Of a stretch of DNA of 64,000 nucleotides, positions 36,701-45,040 are shown in pieces. The stretch comes from Anaspis maculata (Eukaryota; Arthropoda; Insecta; Coleoptera; Scraptiidae). Each line of letters begins with the position of its first letter. The stretch's first letter is position 1. Made by a program: the position numbers and the translations under genes. The stretch covers positions 100,346,836 to 100,410,835 of the forward strand of contig OX421962.1 of assembly GCA_949128115.1 (NCBI GenBank), in the 5' to 3' direction. Below the pieces are notes generated by a model. It was given only the letters and a program-made list of their open reading frames with translations, searched no databases and was not told the origin of the DNA.

Positions 36701-36961
36701 ATTGGATTCTTGAACAATTTTCATATTTGGCTATAAAAACTTTTTGAAATGTTTTGAATATTTTGCAGTTTGGGTATGAGCTGGATGTCCGGCCGTCTGG
36801 CCAAGAATATCAACCCAGCGACCTCTATGCTGGATAGCCTGAAAGCTTCGATCCTTGGCCTGGGCCAAGCCAACTGCGAAATCGTCTACCAAAACTGCGA
36901 TTTGCGTCTGAAACGCAAAGAAAGACGAAAACGTCGAAAGCGAAACGCTAAAAATAAGTAA
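24494..36961 (+). CDS. Six-exon gene, 742-aa Gly/Asp-rich membrane or secreted protein
   Basis: Six exons (24494-24744, 31183-31386, 31449-31846, 31906-32117, 32309-33279, 36769-36961) join at GT/AG sites with matching phases (2, 2, 1, 0, 2). They sum to 2229 bases, exactly 743 codons including TAA. That agreement across five introns is strong evidence for a real gene. The product has an N-terminal signal-like helix, a glycine-rich segment, one membrane helix (about 331-353), a long Gly/Asp repeat (about 370-590) and a C-terminus with two Cys pairs and a Lys/Arg tail. I do not recognise the family; the C-terminal part looks most conserved. A signal peptide plus one membrane helix predicts an extracellular glycine-rich part, but the Cys pairs would then be cytoplasmic unless the membrane helix is handled differently. 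Two furin-like sites (RIKR at 108-111, RLRR at 612-615) are present. Initiation at the ATG of 24500 has a better context (AAG before it) and would drop two residues. Confidence 0.85.
26260..26585. mobile_element. 326-bp palindromic MITE, TA target
   Basis: Starts CAGCGTGTTCAACAATGATT and ends with its exact inverse ...AATCATTGTTGAACACGCTG. TA on both sides (26258-26259, 26586-26587). Arms extend about 130 bp with high identity, which suggests a recent insertion. The centre is about 70 bp. Confidence 0.9.
27508..27756. repeat. Near-perfect palindrome made of tandem repeats
   Basis: GATGGCCCCTAATAAGACTA at 27508 returns inverted at the end (TAGTCTTATTAGGGGCCATC). Each arm of about 110 bp carries three AACTAGCGTA blocks separated by TCTCTGCGTT.(A/T)CCAAATG. 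Only a few mismatches separate the arms and the loop is about 26 bp. It interrupts a dispersed repeat whose sequence continues on both sides. Confidence 0.9.
27841..28744. mobile_element. Foldback element with two sets of inverted ends
   Basis: Outer ends CAAGCTGTTTCG and CGAAACACCTG, flanked by TATAA and TATATT. An inner pair begins CAGGGTGTTCAAGTTGAG (27954) with its inverse near 28640. The middle resembles that of 2087-3083, e.g. AAAATTTTGATAAGAGGCTT near 28144 and the GTGGCGATTT block. Confidence 0.8.
29823..29890. repeat. TTA-rich imperfect trinucleotide tract
   Basis: About 65 bases of TTA/ATT-type triplets with scattered changes inside intron 1. Confidence 0.65.
30301..30832. mobile_element. 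CAGGGTG element, TATA duplication
   Basis: CAGGGTGTTTCAGCAATGAT begins it and ATCGCTGAAATACCCTG ends it, with TATA before (30297-30300) and after (30833-30836). Sub-terminal segments also mirror (GTAGATCTCGTCAAAATATG and its inverse). Relatives lie at 38772-39694, 49369-50623 and, truncated, 4410-4833. Confidence 0.9.
31183..31386 (+). CDS. Exon 2 (residues 84-151)
   Basis: Acceptor GATATTGCAG, donor CCAA|GTAAGA. It encodes NEYLCRSYIAEQIVNDMT, then the basic RIKRR, then a polar stretch ending NYKNWLS. Composition and frame are clearly coding. RIKR could be a furin-type cleavage site. Confidence 0.85.
31449..31846 (+). CDS. Exon 3: acidic then glycine-rich (residues 152-284)
   Basis: Follows a 62-bp intron (acceptor CGCATTACAG). 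It encodes STTLEDIYRHYDNNN, an acidic run (DDNDDEAEKEDEEE), then a Gly/Ser/Tyr-rich region with poly-Gly ending at donor GGAG|GTAATT. The long open frames on the other strand and in frame +2 are composition artefacts. Confidence 0.85.
31906..32117 (+). CDS. Exon 4: membrane helix (residues 285-355)
   Basis: Acceptor TTTTTATCAG, donor GACG|GTCAGT. A His-rich segment (MVHDNQKYHIIHHEESHKG) leads into LFDIALTALAYLSFGMFIIH and then VIMCICM, a single strongly hydrophobic helix. The phase with exon 5 is 0. Confidence 0.85.
32309..33279 (+). CDS. Exon 5: Gly/Asp repeat and first Cys pair (residues 356-678)
   Basis: Acceptor TGTTTTGCAG, donor GGAG|GTAAGA. A Met/Thr-rich start gives way to TGTG and MTGGG repeats, then about 100 residues of GDGGDGGG type, then GTGTGTGG. 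After RLRR (612-615) comes a normal-looking sequence with NRALNELARRILSSIEAAL and CLRKTLCENN. The repeat DNA (GGNGAY) is prone to length change. A 339-codon Pro/Ser frame on minus is its shadow. Confidence 0.85.
34322..34456. mobile_element. Short palindromic MITE
   Basis: ATAGTATATTATTCCACAAG returns inverted near CTGCAAGTAGAATACTAT. The centre is CCGACACGAGCC.TTGGCGAGTGTCG. Both arms carry TACTCATGAGGATGC or its diverged inverse. Confidence 0.65.
34800..34995. mobile_element. Palindromic MITE
   Basis: Arms include CCTATGAACAGTTTCGGTTC and its inverse GTACAAAAACTGTTCATAGG, with GGGACTGAAGTTCAATATT mirrored near the centre (about 34900). It is non-coding. Confidence 0.7.
35276..36586. mobile_element. 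TIR element, long version (AGTGTTATACT ends)
   Basis: Its outer parts are the inverse of the whole 321-bp MITE at 39180-39500: AGTGTTATACT..., GACCCGTATTTTTTTATTTA and TGACGTCATTTACACAGG on the left; AAATAAAAAAACACGGG-like sequence to AGTATAATACT on the right. About 1.05 kb of unrelated sequence (35467-36513) sits between and includes an unrecognised 173-codon frame (35993-36514). Confidence 0.7.
36769..36961 (+). CDS. Exon 6: C-terminus (residues 679-742)
   Basis: The leading T completes Ser679 with the AG of exon 5. It encodes LGMSWMSGRLAKNINPAT, then SMLDSLKASILGLGQANC with a second Cys pair (CEIVYQNC), and ends in a strongly basic tail (KRKERRKRRKRNAKNK) before TAA. Codon use is GC-richer than the surroundings, as expected of a real exon. 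Confidence 0.85.
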
Positions 36962-37001
36962 CTCCAGCTCTAAACTTCATCTGTATAGTAATTTATTCGA
37001 C

Positions 37002-37007
37002 AATAAA
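37002..37007 (+). terminator. Polyadenylation signal AATAAA
   Basis: AATAAA lies 41 bases after the stop codon and is followed by T/GT-rich sequence (GAGTTCCTTTTACTGT), a normal arrangement for 3'-end processing of this gene. Confidence 0.7.
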
Positions 37008-37009
37008 GA

Positions 37010-38290
37010 GTTCCTTTTACTGTACCAAGGATTTCTTACTGCCGCCGCTACGTGGTATTGCTCACGCGGAGCAGAGGGCGCCAGCCATTCACCGAGACAG
37101 AAAATCGATGAAGTTCAAGTTTTTCATCTCATATTACATCGTAAGTAAGTAATAAAAAAACATGATATTAGAAAAGTTGAGAAAAATCTTCGCACACATT
37201 ATTAAAACCCGAATTTGGACTTTGCCCAAGATTTACGGCGAGACATTGTTTCCGGAAGCCGTTTAAACTTTACAGTGGAGCTCGGCCGAATTAAATGGAG
37301 GGTGAAAAAGAAATAGAGAACGAGAAAGTTTCGTCTTCTGCAGGGAGCGAAACGCACGGGCCATAACAATTAGAGATCACAACTTTTCACGATTCTGGGC
37401 CCGGGCCTGACGAAAACTGCGGGGAAGGAGGCCGAGGAGCCGTCCGGAGGTTGCGGGGTAGGGGGGAATTGGCCAAACCCGCCTCGGGGAAAGCGAACAA
37501 AGTTGATTGAAACCGATACCCAAGTTTTGTAAAATATAATTGCTTTATAGGTTTCTTTGTTTCAATTAGTATCGCTAATTGGAAATCGCCCGAATCTCGC
37601 GCGGGGAAGAAGGACGCCCCATACAACTTGGGCAATTTTTCTTATTTAATAACTTTCTCCCTTCCTGCTTTTTCTTTGGTTTTGGCTGAAGTGAATTTTA
37701 CTAATATATAATCCAATCAAAGGCATGACGATATCAAGGATTGCGGAAGGAGAGAGAGATGAAAACACCTCTTTCGCGCGCGCGATTCATAATAAGAGAG
37801 GCAAAGGCAAGAGTGCGGGTAAATCGAATCGCAGGGAGTGAGTAATGGATGATCTGAGGCAATCAATCACTAATTCTCTCGGATATCGCCGAAGCAGTGT
37901 CTATTTCTGCTGGAGCTTGAAATCGAATTGATCCTACGATTGGCGATGCGGCTCTGCTTAAAATTCGGTTTTCTTCCGGACGCGAAGATCGCGCGCCAGG
38001 CGAAAAGTGCCAGCGGCCGGATTTAATCGCGTTTTAAAACTCACAGGGCTCGATTCCAAGCCGGAATTGCAAGCGACAAAAGAAGGATAATCACGAAAAG
38101 AACCATGGAGACCTCGCGCCCACTGTGACAACGACGCGACGTAGCGTAGCAGAACATCTACAATAGGGTCCTTGCATGTTATTCATTTTGAGACCTTGCA
38201 AAAATCCATTTTTTCATTATTTCACCCATTAACCTTGCTACTTATTAATCTAAATCAGTCCCGAAAAATTCAAAATCATTGTATTATTTT
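37010..38290. other. Gene 3' flank, apparently unique sequence
   Basis: More GC- and CpG-rich than most of the window (e.g. TTTCGCGCGCGCGATTC near 37782) and free of obvious TE ends. No convincing coding frame. It could hold regulatory sequence, but nothing specific is shown. Confidence 0.45.
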
Positions 38291-38295
38291 TCTAA

Positions 38296-38422
38296 CGTGT
38301 GATCAAAAACTTTCCTTTTCTATGCAGGCTGTGGCTTGGCCAAAATCAGCCTCGTTTGCCTGCCAATGACCAGGACCAGATCACAGCCTGCCTAGAAGAG
38401 GAAAGTTTTTGATCATACGGTA
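38296..38422. mobile_element. Short hairpin MITE
   Basis: GTGTGATCAAAAACTTTCCT at the left mirrors AGGAAAGTTTTTGATCATAC at the right, and GCAGGCTGTG mirrors CACAGCCTGC. Length about 127 bp. Confidence 0.7.
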
Positions 38423-38575
38423 TATTCTGTACTGTAGTATTATTTCATTACTACAGTACCTGATTAAATCATTACAAATCCAGGCCATGAACAAAACAAT
38501 CAAACAAATCATAATACAACGGAATGTTGAATTTCCTTTTTGTCTTACGACCATTTTTCTTATTTTGCTTGTGAC

Positions 38576-38700
38576 GGCTCGATACCAAGTTGGGGCTGAG
38601 ATCGCCGTAAGTGCGGTTACTGTAGCAACGGCCGATCAGACCGCTTTATTTGGCAAGTGACGCCGTCCTAACTTTTGAGCCTGCAACTTGGTATCGAGCC
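38576..38700. mobile_element. Short TIR element
   Basis: A perfect 17-base inverted pair, GGCTCGATACCAAGTTG and CAACTTGGTATCGAGCC, brackets 125 bp with a further mirrored GCGGT/ACCGC region. Confidence 0.7.
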
Positions 38701-38771
38701 CTAAGACTATCATTTTGCTTTCTGCACTACCAGGGAATATCAAACGTAGCAATGACTGATCTTCTGTTATA

Positions 38772-39694
38772 CAGGGTGTTTGAGGGATGATAGCAAAAAC
38801 TCCAACTGTGAGTAGATCTCGTCAAAATATGAGGAAAACCTATATACTATTTTGTAGAGTTCGGCCGAATGACAAAGATACAGACCTCCAAAGTTCACTT
38901 TTTTCGGATTTCAAAAATTTGTACTTCAGGATTGTTTCGACAAGTTTAGCTTTAATTCAGCATAAGCTGATTAGTCATGATTATCTATCAACCTGTCAAA
39001 TTTGGAAAGAATCCAATCAGTGGCGTAAAAGTTAGGAGGGGTCACCTTAAGTCAACTTTTCTTCAGATGCTTCTAAATTATTGAACCTAATAACTTCTAC
39101 ACCACTGGTTGGATTCTTTCCAAATTTGACAGTTTGATAGATGATTATAACTTATAATAAACCAGCTTTTGCTGAATGGAGTATTATACTAAAAAAATTT
39201 TTCGATTGAAATGGAAACTAAATTGAAAAATAATTGACCCGTGTTTTTTTATTTAATCAAAAGTCGTATCGTTTGGGCGCAATAAATAAATTACATCAAC
39301 TAGTTCTGACGTCACAGCGAGTCGCCGCCTATACTGCCTGTGTAAATGACGTCAGAAATAGGCAGAATATAGGAATTTCGTTTATTTATTTCGGCCAAAC
39401 GATACGATTGGCCGCAAAATAAAAAAATACGGGTCAGCTTTTTTTCAATATAGTTTCCGATTTCATCGAAAACAAAATATATATTCAAAAGTATAATACT
39501 GTATTGAAGCTAAATTTGTCGGAACGACCTTCCTGAGTTACAAATTTTTGAAATCCGAAAAAAGTGAACTTTGGAGGGCTGTAGGCTCCAAAGTCATTAG
39601 GCCGAGCTTTGCAAAATGGTATATAAGTTTTCGTCATATTTTAACGAGATTTGCTCACAGCTATTTTTTTTACTATCATTCCTGAAACACCCTG
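38772..39694. mobile_element. CAGGGTG element, TATA duplication
   Basis: CAGGGTGTTTGAGGGATGAT to ATCATTCCTGAAACACCCTG, with TATA at both sides (38768-38771, 39695-39698). Same family as 30301-30832. It is interrupted by a 321-bp MITE at 39180-39500. Confidence 0.9.
39180..39500. mobile_element. 321-bp palindromic MITE, short version
   Basis: AGTATTATACT and AGTATAATACT ends. Arms include GACCCGTGTTTTTTTATTTA and the inverse, and TGACGTCA lies in both halves. Inserted in the CAGGGTG element, whose sequence (GCTGAAT / GAAGCTAAATTTGTCGGAACG) continues on each side. A longer relative is at 35276-36586. Confidence 0.85.
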
Positions 39695-40799
39695 TATACA
39701 ATGTGTTTTATGATTGTTGCAAATAAACCAAGGGAAATCTCCTTTCTCTCTCATGTAGAAGTAGAATCTTGCATTTTTTCTCAGTTCTGTTGTGATAGTC
39801 TAGGCTAATTTTTCATAAAAGCGCTTCCTCAACGTTTCAAAAGGCATTTCATATATCAGTTGGGAAACAAGACATTTTGAAGTATACGAATCGCGCTGAA
39901 TATGAAAACCTCTTTTGGCACCTCGAAATTTTGACTCTAAGGCCCCCAGGGCCCCAATTTTGATTTTTCGTTAGTTTTCAAGTGTTCATAATGTTTTGCA
40001 TTCAACCTGCTATAACTCAAAAACCACGAGAGTTGAAGCGTAGATTTTTTCAGCTCTGTAATTTCAAATCATTTCCAAACCTTCATGCCAAATTTCTTTT
40101 CCTCAAGTTTGACAATTACCTCTTCAAACAGCAAAAATCACCAAGAAGTCCAAAATGCAAGAGATACCGACACAAAAACTTTGACCTGTGGGGACCTCGA
40201 TCAATTATTCAAAATAAGTCCATACATGTTCGAGACAATATGTAGAGAATACCCCAAGGAAGTTTTTGCGAAGTGGACGTCGTAAAATATCTTTTGGTTG
40301 TCAAGTTATGATTTTTTTAAAACCGACATCGGAAATGACGCGCGGTATCGGGTGCCCGTATGGCGATCGGCCGGCGGCGTCGACAGCGGCAAGGGCTGGT
40401 CCTTGCTATACATGAGAGATTGTATTTCTTTGGATTAAATTTTGTAATGCATATTCATTCCTCTTCGAATAATTTGATCAATAGTCGTTTCGTTTCTGTT
40501 TTCGGTGGTGAATACTTATCGATAAAGATTAGAGATTTTTAATGTTTGAAATGTTATATTATGTGAGTAGGTAAATATAAACTTGTATTTAGATCCAAAA
40601 ATAACTCGATCACAGTGATCACACCAATTATTCACACAAAGGGAGCCCTACTAATTTTGAAAAAAGAGCTTCAGCACTTAGCTGGTACACTTTCTTCGAA
40701 ACAGAATAGACATGAGACATACAATGCAATACATTTATCTAGCCGTGACAGCAGTAATTCTTTTTGCTTCACTTTGCACTGAATGTAAAACCGGGATAC

Positions 40800-40965
40800 G
40801 GACATTTCACCGTCACCCAACTCACCGAATCGCCAATTCGCCGACAGGACAATAATCACCGACTGGCCGAGTCACCGACAGGATAATTTCAGCGACTTAC
40901 CAATTCAACGACAGGTCATTTCACCGACCCGCCGACTCACCGACAAAATATTTCAGCAAGAGTTC
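40800..40965. repeat. CACCGACTCGCCGACAGG tandem repeat
   Basis: About four diverged units of roughly 37 bp containing TTTCACCGAC, GCCGA and CACCGACAGGA(T/C)AA. Confidence 0.65.
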
Positions 40966-42180
40966 TTTTTCGACCCAAGTATCATCCTTAGACTCATCAG
41001 ACAAGAGCTGATTTTTTACGCAAGCATCCTCCTTCTTTTCAGACCCGCCAGATAAAAAGCTAATTTTTCACTCAAGTATTTCTCTTTTTGGATCCATATA
41101 TTTAATTTAATTTAATTTAATTTAATTTAATTGTCTTATTTTACGAGGCGGCATTCAGCTATAAGCTGCTCTACCATGCAACCTCGGCCTCGGTATATCA
41201 GATAATAAACTGATTTTTGACTCAAGTAGGTATCATCCTTCTTTTTAGCGTCACCAAACAAGGAGTTAATTGTTGATGAGGTATCATCCTTCTTACAGAT
41301 TCACCAGATGATGAACCGATTTTTTACTCGAAGGTCCCTCTTCTTTTTGGACTCACCAGAGAAGAAATTAATCTTTTACTCAAGTATCGTCGTTCTTCTC
41401 AGGCCCACCTTATAAGGAAATGTTTTTTTGACAAAGTATCATTCTTCTTTTTTACATAGATATAGGCCCGTATCGTAGTCAGACCTTAAGTAGGTACCTA
41501 TAAGGTGGTCTTGAGTCTTAAGACCATGCTTATTCAAACACAGGCTTGAGCTAAGATGTTTTATACATTATGGTAGCCATCTTGTGGATATTTAGGGTGG
41601 GTTTAGTCAGCTTATAAAAAGTCTCCGCCTAAGTCTGTTTTTGACTTGAGGATTTTTTTTTCAGATCCGTCAGTTGAGGAGTTTCTTTTTGACTAGACAC
41701 CAGATATAGATATAGAGTCTATTTTTGAGTTCTTGACTCGAACATCCTCCTTCTTATCAGACCCACCAGATAAAAAGTTAATTTTTCACACCACCATTCC
41801 TTCAAGACCTATCAGATACATATGTAAATGATTTTCGACTCAAGTATTCTCCTTCTTTTCAGACCCATCAGATAATGAGTCTATTTTTGACTCAGGTATA
41901 TCATCCCTCTTTTTAGCGCCTCCAGACAAGGAGTCAATTTTTGACCAAGTACCTATCATGCTTTTTCACAGATCCACCAGATGAGGAGTCTATTTTTGAC
42001 TCAAGTATTCTTAGACCTATCAGATTAGGAGTTCATTTTCGACTCAATTATATCATCAGATGAAGAACTGATTTTGGACTCCTTCTTTTTAGACCAACTA
42101 AACCAGATAAAAGTCAATTTCCCACTCAAATATCATACTTTTCAGACCTATCAGATAAGAATTGATTGAAAAAAACTTGT
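40960..42180. repeat. About 55-60-bp minisatellite with acceptor-like motif
   Basis: Some fifteen diverged units of the type TTTTTGACTCAAGTATCATC, CTTCTTTTCAGACCCACCAG, ATAAGGAGTTAA. Each unit holds a pyrimidine tract ending in CAG, like a 3' splice site. In one frame several units read DPPDEESIFDSS, so the array may descend from a coding repeat. A (TTTAA)n run (about 41100-41130) interrupts it, and a different piece (about 41140-41180) may be inserted. Confidence 0.7.
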
Positions 42181-43223
42181 TAAAAAAAATAAAGGTAATA
42201 GCAGTCTTTGGTGAATTGTTGAACTCATAAAATCTCATAAAATTACAACCACAGAGACCATAAAATGCGGCTGAAAGACCCTGTGCAAAGACAAATTATG
42301 TCGGTGCAGAAAAACAGGACAACCTTACATAAAAATGTGCTCTGTAGGGGACAGTGCCAGTGTTGTAATGTTTTGGAAAGAAGCTCAGTTTGGCATGAAA
42401 TTATCGTTTCATTGACTGATGGAGTCTTTTTGCATCCCTAGGTATAATGTTACATACCTATTAGCATACTACAATTAAATGTTGAAAATCTCCAATTTAA
42501 CTGATATTTGCTACTAAAAACATCAACAAAACGGCCGTTGGTCAGATAAAATGAATAGAGATCGATATGTAATAGCTCATGTAATACAGTATAATCAAAA
42601 TAAACAAAATATTTCATGTATGGCGATGACCAGCCCTTGACGCTGTCGACGGGGCGCGGCCGATCACTATCCGGGCACCCGATACCGCGCGTAATTTTCG
42701 ATGTCGGCTCTAAAAAAATCATAACTTGATAACCGAAAGATATTTTGCGACGTCCACTTCGCAAAAACTTCCTTGGGGTATTCTCTACATATTGTCTCGT
42801 GTATGTATGGACTTATTTTGAATGATTAATATAGGTCCCCACAGGTCAAAGTTTTGGTGTCGGTATCTCTTGCATTTCGAACTTCTTGGTGGTTTTTGCT
42901 GTTTGAAGAGGTAGTTATCAAACTTGAGACAAAGAAATTTGGCGTGGAGGTTTGGAAATGATTCTGGATTACAGAGCTGTGAAAATCTGCGCTCTGCCTT
43001 TAGTGGTTTTTGAGTTACGACAGGTTGAATGCAAAACATCATCAACTTTTGAAAACCAAAGAAATATCAAAATTGGGGCCCTGGGGGCCTTAGAGTCGAA
43101 ATTTCGAGGTGCCAACAGAGATTTTCATATTCAGCGCGATTCGTATATCCCAAAATGTCTTGTTTCCCAAATGATATTATGAAATGCTCTTTGAATGTCA
43201 CTTTTCAAGGATCTAGCCTAGTC

Positions 43224-45038
43224 TATGACGTCACTGTATCGGTCACGTCGCGGTATCTACTGGTAGGGAATCACTCCAAAAAATTGCAGCACGGTGGACC
43301 AAAACAATGGTTATTTTATAGCAACGCGAGCAACGGACACTTCATAAACTGGTCATCTGGTTCATTCCTTGTAACTTTCCTATCTGTACTGGGAGCAGGG
43401 CTACCAGTCCAGACAGAAGTTGTTGCTCGCGGCCAGTCGTTTTTCGTGCAAAGCGGCCGTGGGTCCGCGGTGAGATCTTTTGTTTATATATTTTTTTTAT
43501 GGGCGCCAACCGAGGCCCCCGGCTCCGGACTTCTTGGTCAAGTCTATAGAGCGAACACCCGGTTTATACGCTCAACTCCGAAAATGATTGATGGTTTCTT
43601 CAGTGGAAAATGGCGACAACTGACAGAAACTGAAATTGCAAAAATTATTAGATAGAGAAAAATAAGTACCTTTTACGAGGAATAGATGTGTTCACTAATA
43701 GAAAAATTACTTGTGTTACAATCTGTGTTATTAAATAAAAACTTGGTACACAATGAAACAGTCGTGGAGCGAAATGTAGCAAAAACTATTGTGCGAGTAT
43801 ACACCCACAACAAAATTGGTACCCGTGGCTAACCCCTTCGAAACCTAGTAAAAGGACTCGACTTTTGTCCTGAAAGTACTTTCGCGGTCGAACGACTAGG
43901 AAAGAACCTTATTTCTGTGTACAGATATATTTCTTGTCTATCCTAACGCATCCTGGCAAGCTCTGTTGCCCTATTTAATTCCGTCTAATGAAATAAACGA
44001 AGGGGGCACCTTAAAATACTTGACTTTGTCAAGAATATACGTCACCGAACACAGGAACTGATCGCAGGAGCAGCAGATGTCGACGTCTCTGGATGGCAGC
44101 AGAAAATCTCTTTCTCGTGCAGCAAAGCGGCACGCGGTGCCTCAGAAGCTAAAGGTGTCGGGCTTACTGGCTGGAAGGTAGCACTTCGCCGGGATTTGTT
44201 GGAATGGCCTCCTGAAGGGAGACGGTTGAAACTGTTGTTGAACGCCTTCAAATGGGTGACGGTAGAAAATTGTTGTTTAAACGCTTCTTGATGGGGAACG
44301 GTAGAAAAATGCTGTCTGTGACGAAAGGCGGCGACGGTCTCTTCGTCGGGATTGCGGATAAACCGCGAAATAGCTGGCCAATGGTGCACGGGGTCCCAGC
44401 TGACTCCGGCGTGCAGAAAACCGTAGCCTCAGAAATGCGTGGAGCAGAGCATGGTTACAGGGACGGCATTAGTAGCTGCGTCGATGTTGACGGTGGGTAC
44501 CTTTCGAGTACACCCGCCATAAACGGAGGAAGACGGCACAGAAAAGGAAAACCTAAAAGTCGGATGGTCGCGTTCTAAATCTGAATTAATTTGTTGTTCA
44601 AAACATACCTCCAACAGATGGAAATTGAATCACTTGAGGGCGGCCATGCCGCTTTAAAAACGAAGAGGTTTTCTCGCCAAAATAACGCTGTGGCTGCGAG
44701 ATCAAAATGCCGATGCCAACTCGCGACAATTCTCGCAGCCCAAAAGGAACGATCAACTCCTGCTTCTAGCTTATGTACTACTCTCGCTCCCCTCTTCAAA
44801 CGACAGAGCCCTCTGGCGCTGCTCGCGCGAAGAATGAGCAGAGCCCTGGGCTGGGACTCCGTGTTGTCGCTATCGGCAGTCGCTTCTAAGCGATAGTCGC
44901 TAAGCATAGGGAATTTACATGTACCATCTCAAGGTCAGGTAGGAAGCGACTGTTGACAAAGAACACAGAGTCCCACCCCTGCATCTAAAGCATTTTTCAT
45001 GGGCAGATTCCTGCAGCCTCAACGCTGCCACTCCCTTG
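43224..45038. other. Stretch without recognised gene; small inverted repeat
   Basis: Open frames at 43155-43655 (+), 44042-44389 (-) and 44252-44578 (+) have no motif I can place. An inverted pair GGGACTCCGTGTTGTCGC / ACAAAGAACACAGAGTCCC lies at about 44853-44975, enclosing a short loop. The rest is unassigned. Confidence 0.45.
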
Positions 45039-45040
45039 TA

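Larger units (their letters stand above)
33280..36768 (+). other. Intron 5 (3.5 kb)
   Basis: Bounded by GTAAGA and TATTTTGCAG. It contains two palindromic MITEs (34322-34456, 34800-34995) and the TIR element 35276-36586. The rest shows nothing recognisable. Confidence 0.65.
39798..43223. mobile_element. Large foldback element, TA target, with internal minisatellites
   Basis: Ends GTCTAGGCTA and TAGCCTAGTC with TA on each side. The arms (39798-40560 and 42440-43223) match well: both carry the segment read as FCIQPA-TQKP on opposite strands, and the GGTATCGGGTGCCCG block. The 1.9-kb loop holds two tandem-repeat arrays (40800-40965 and 40960-42180). No intact gene is visible. Confidence 0.85.

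Noticed and set aside
43155..43655. 166-codon open frame on plus
   Set aside because: Starts inside the right arm of a foldback and has no recognisable domain, splice context or coding bias.
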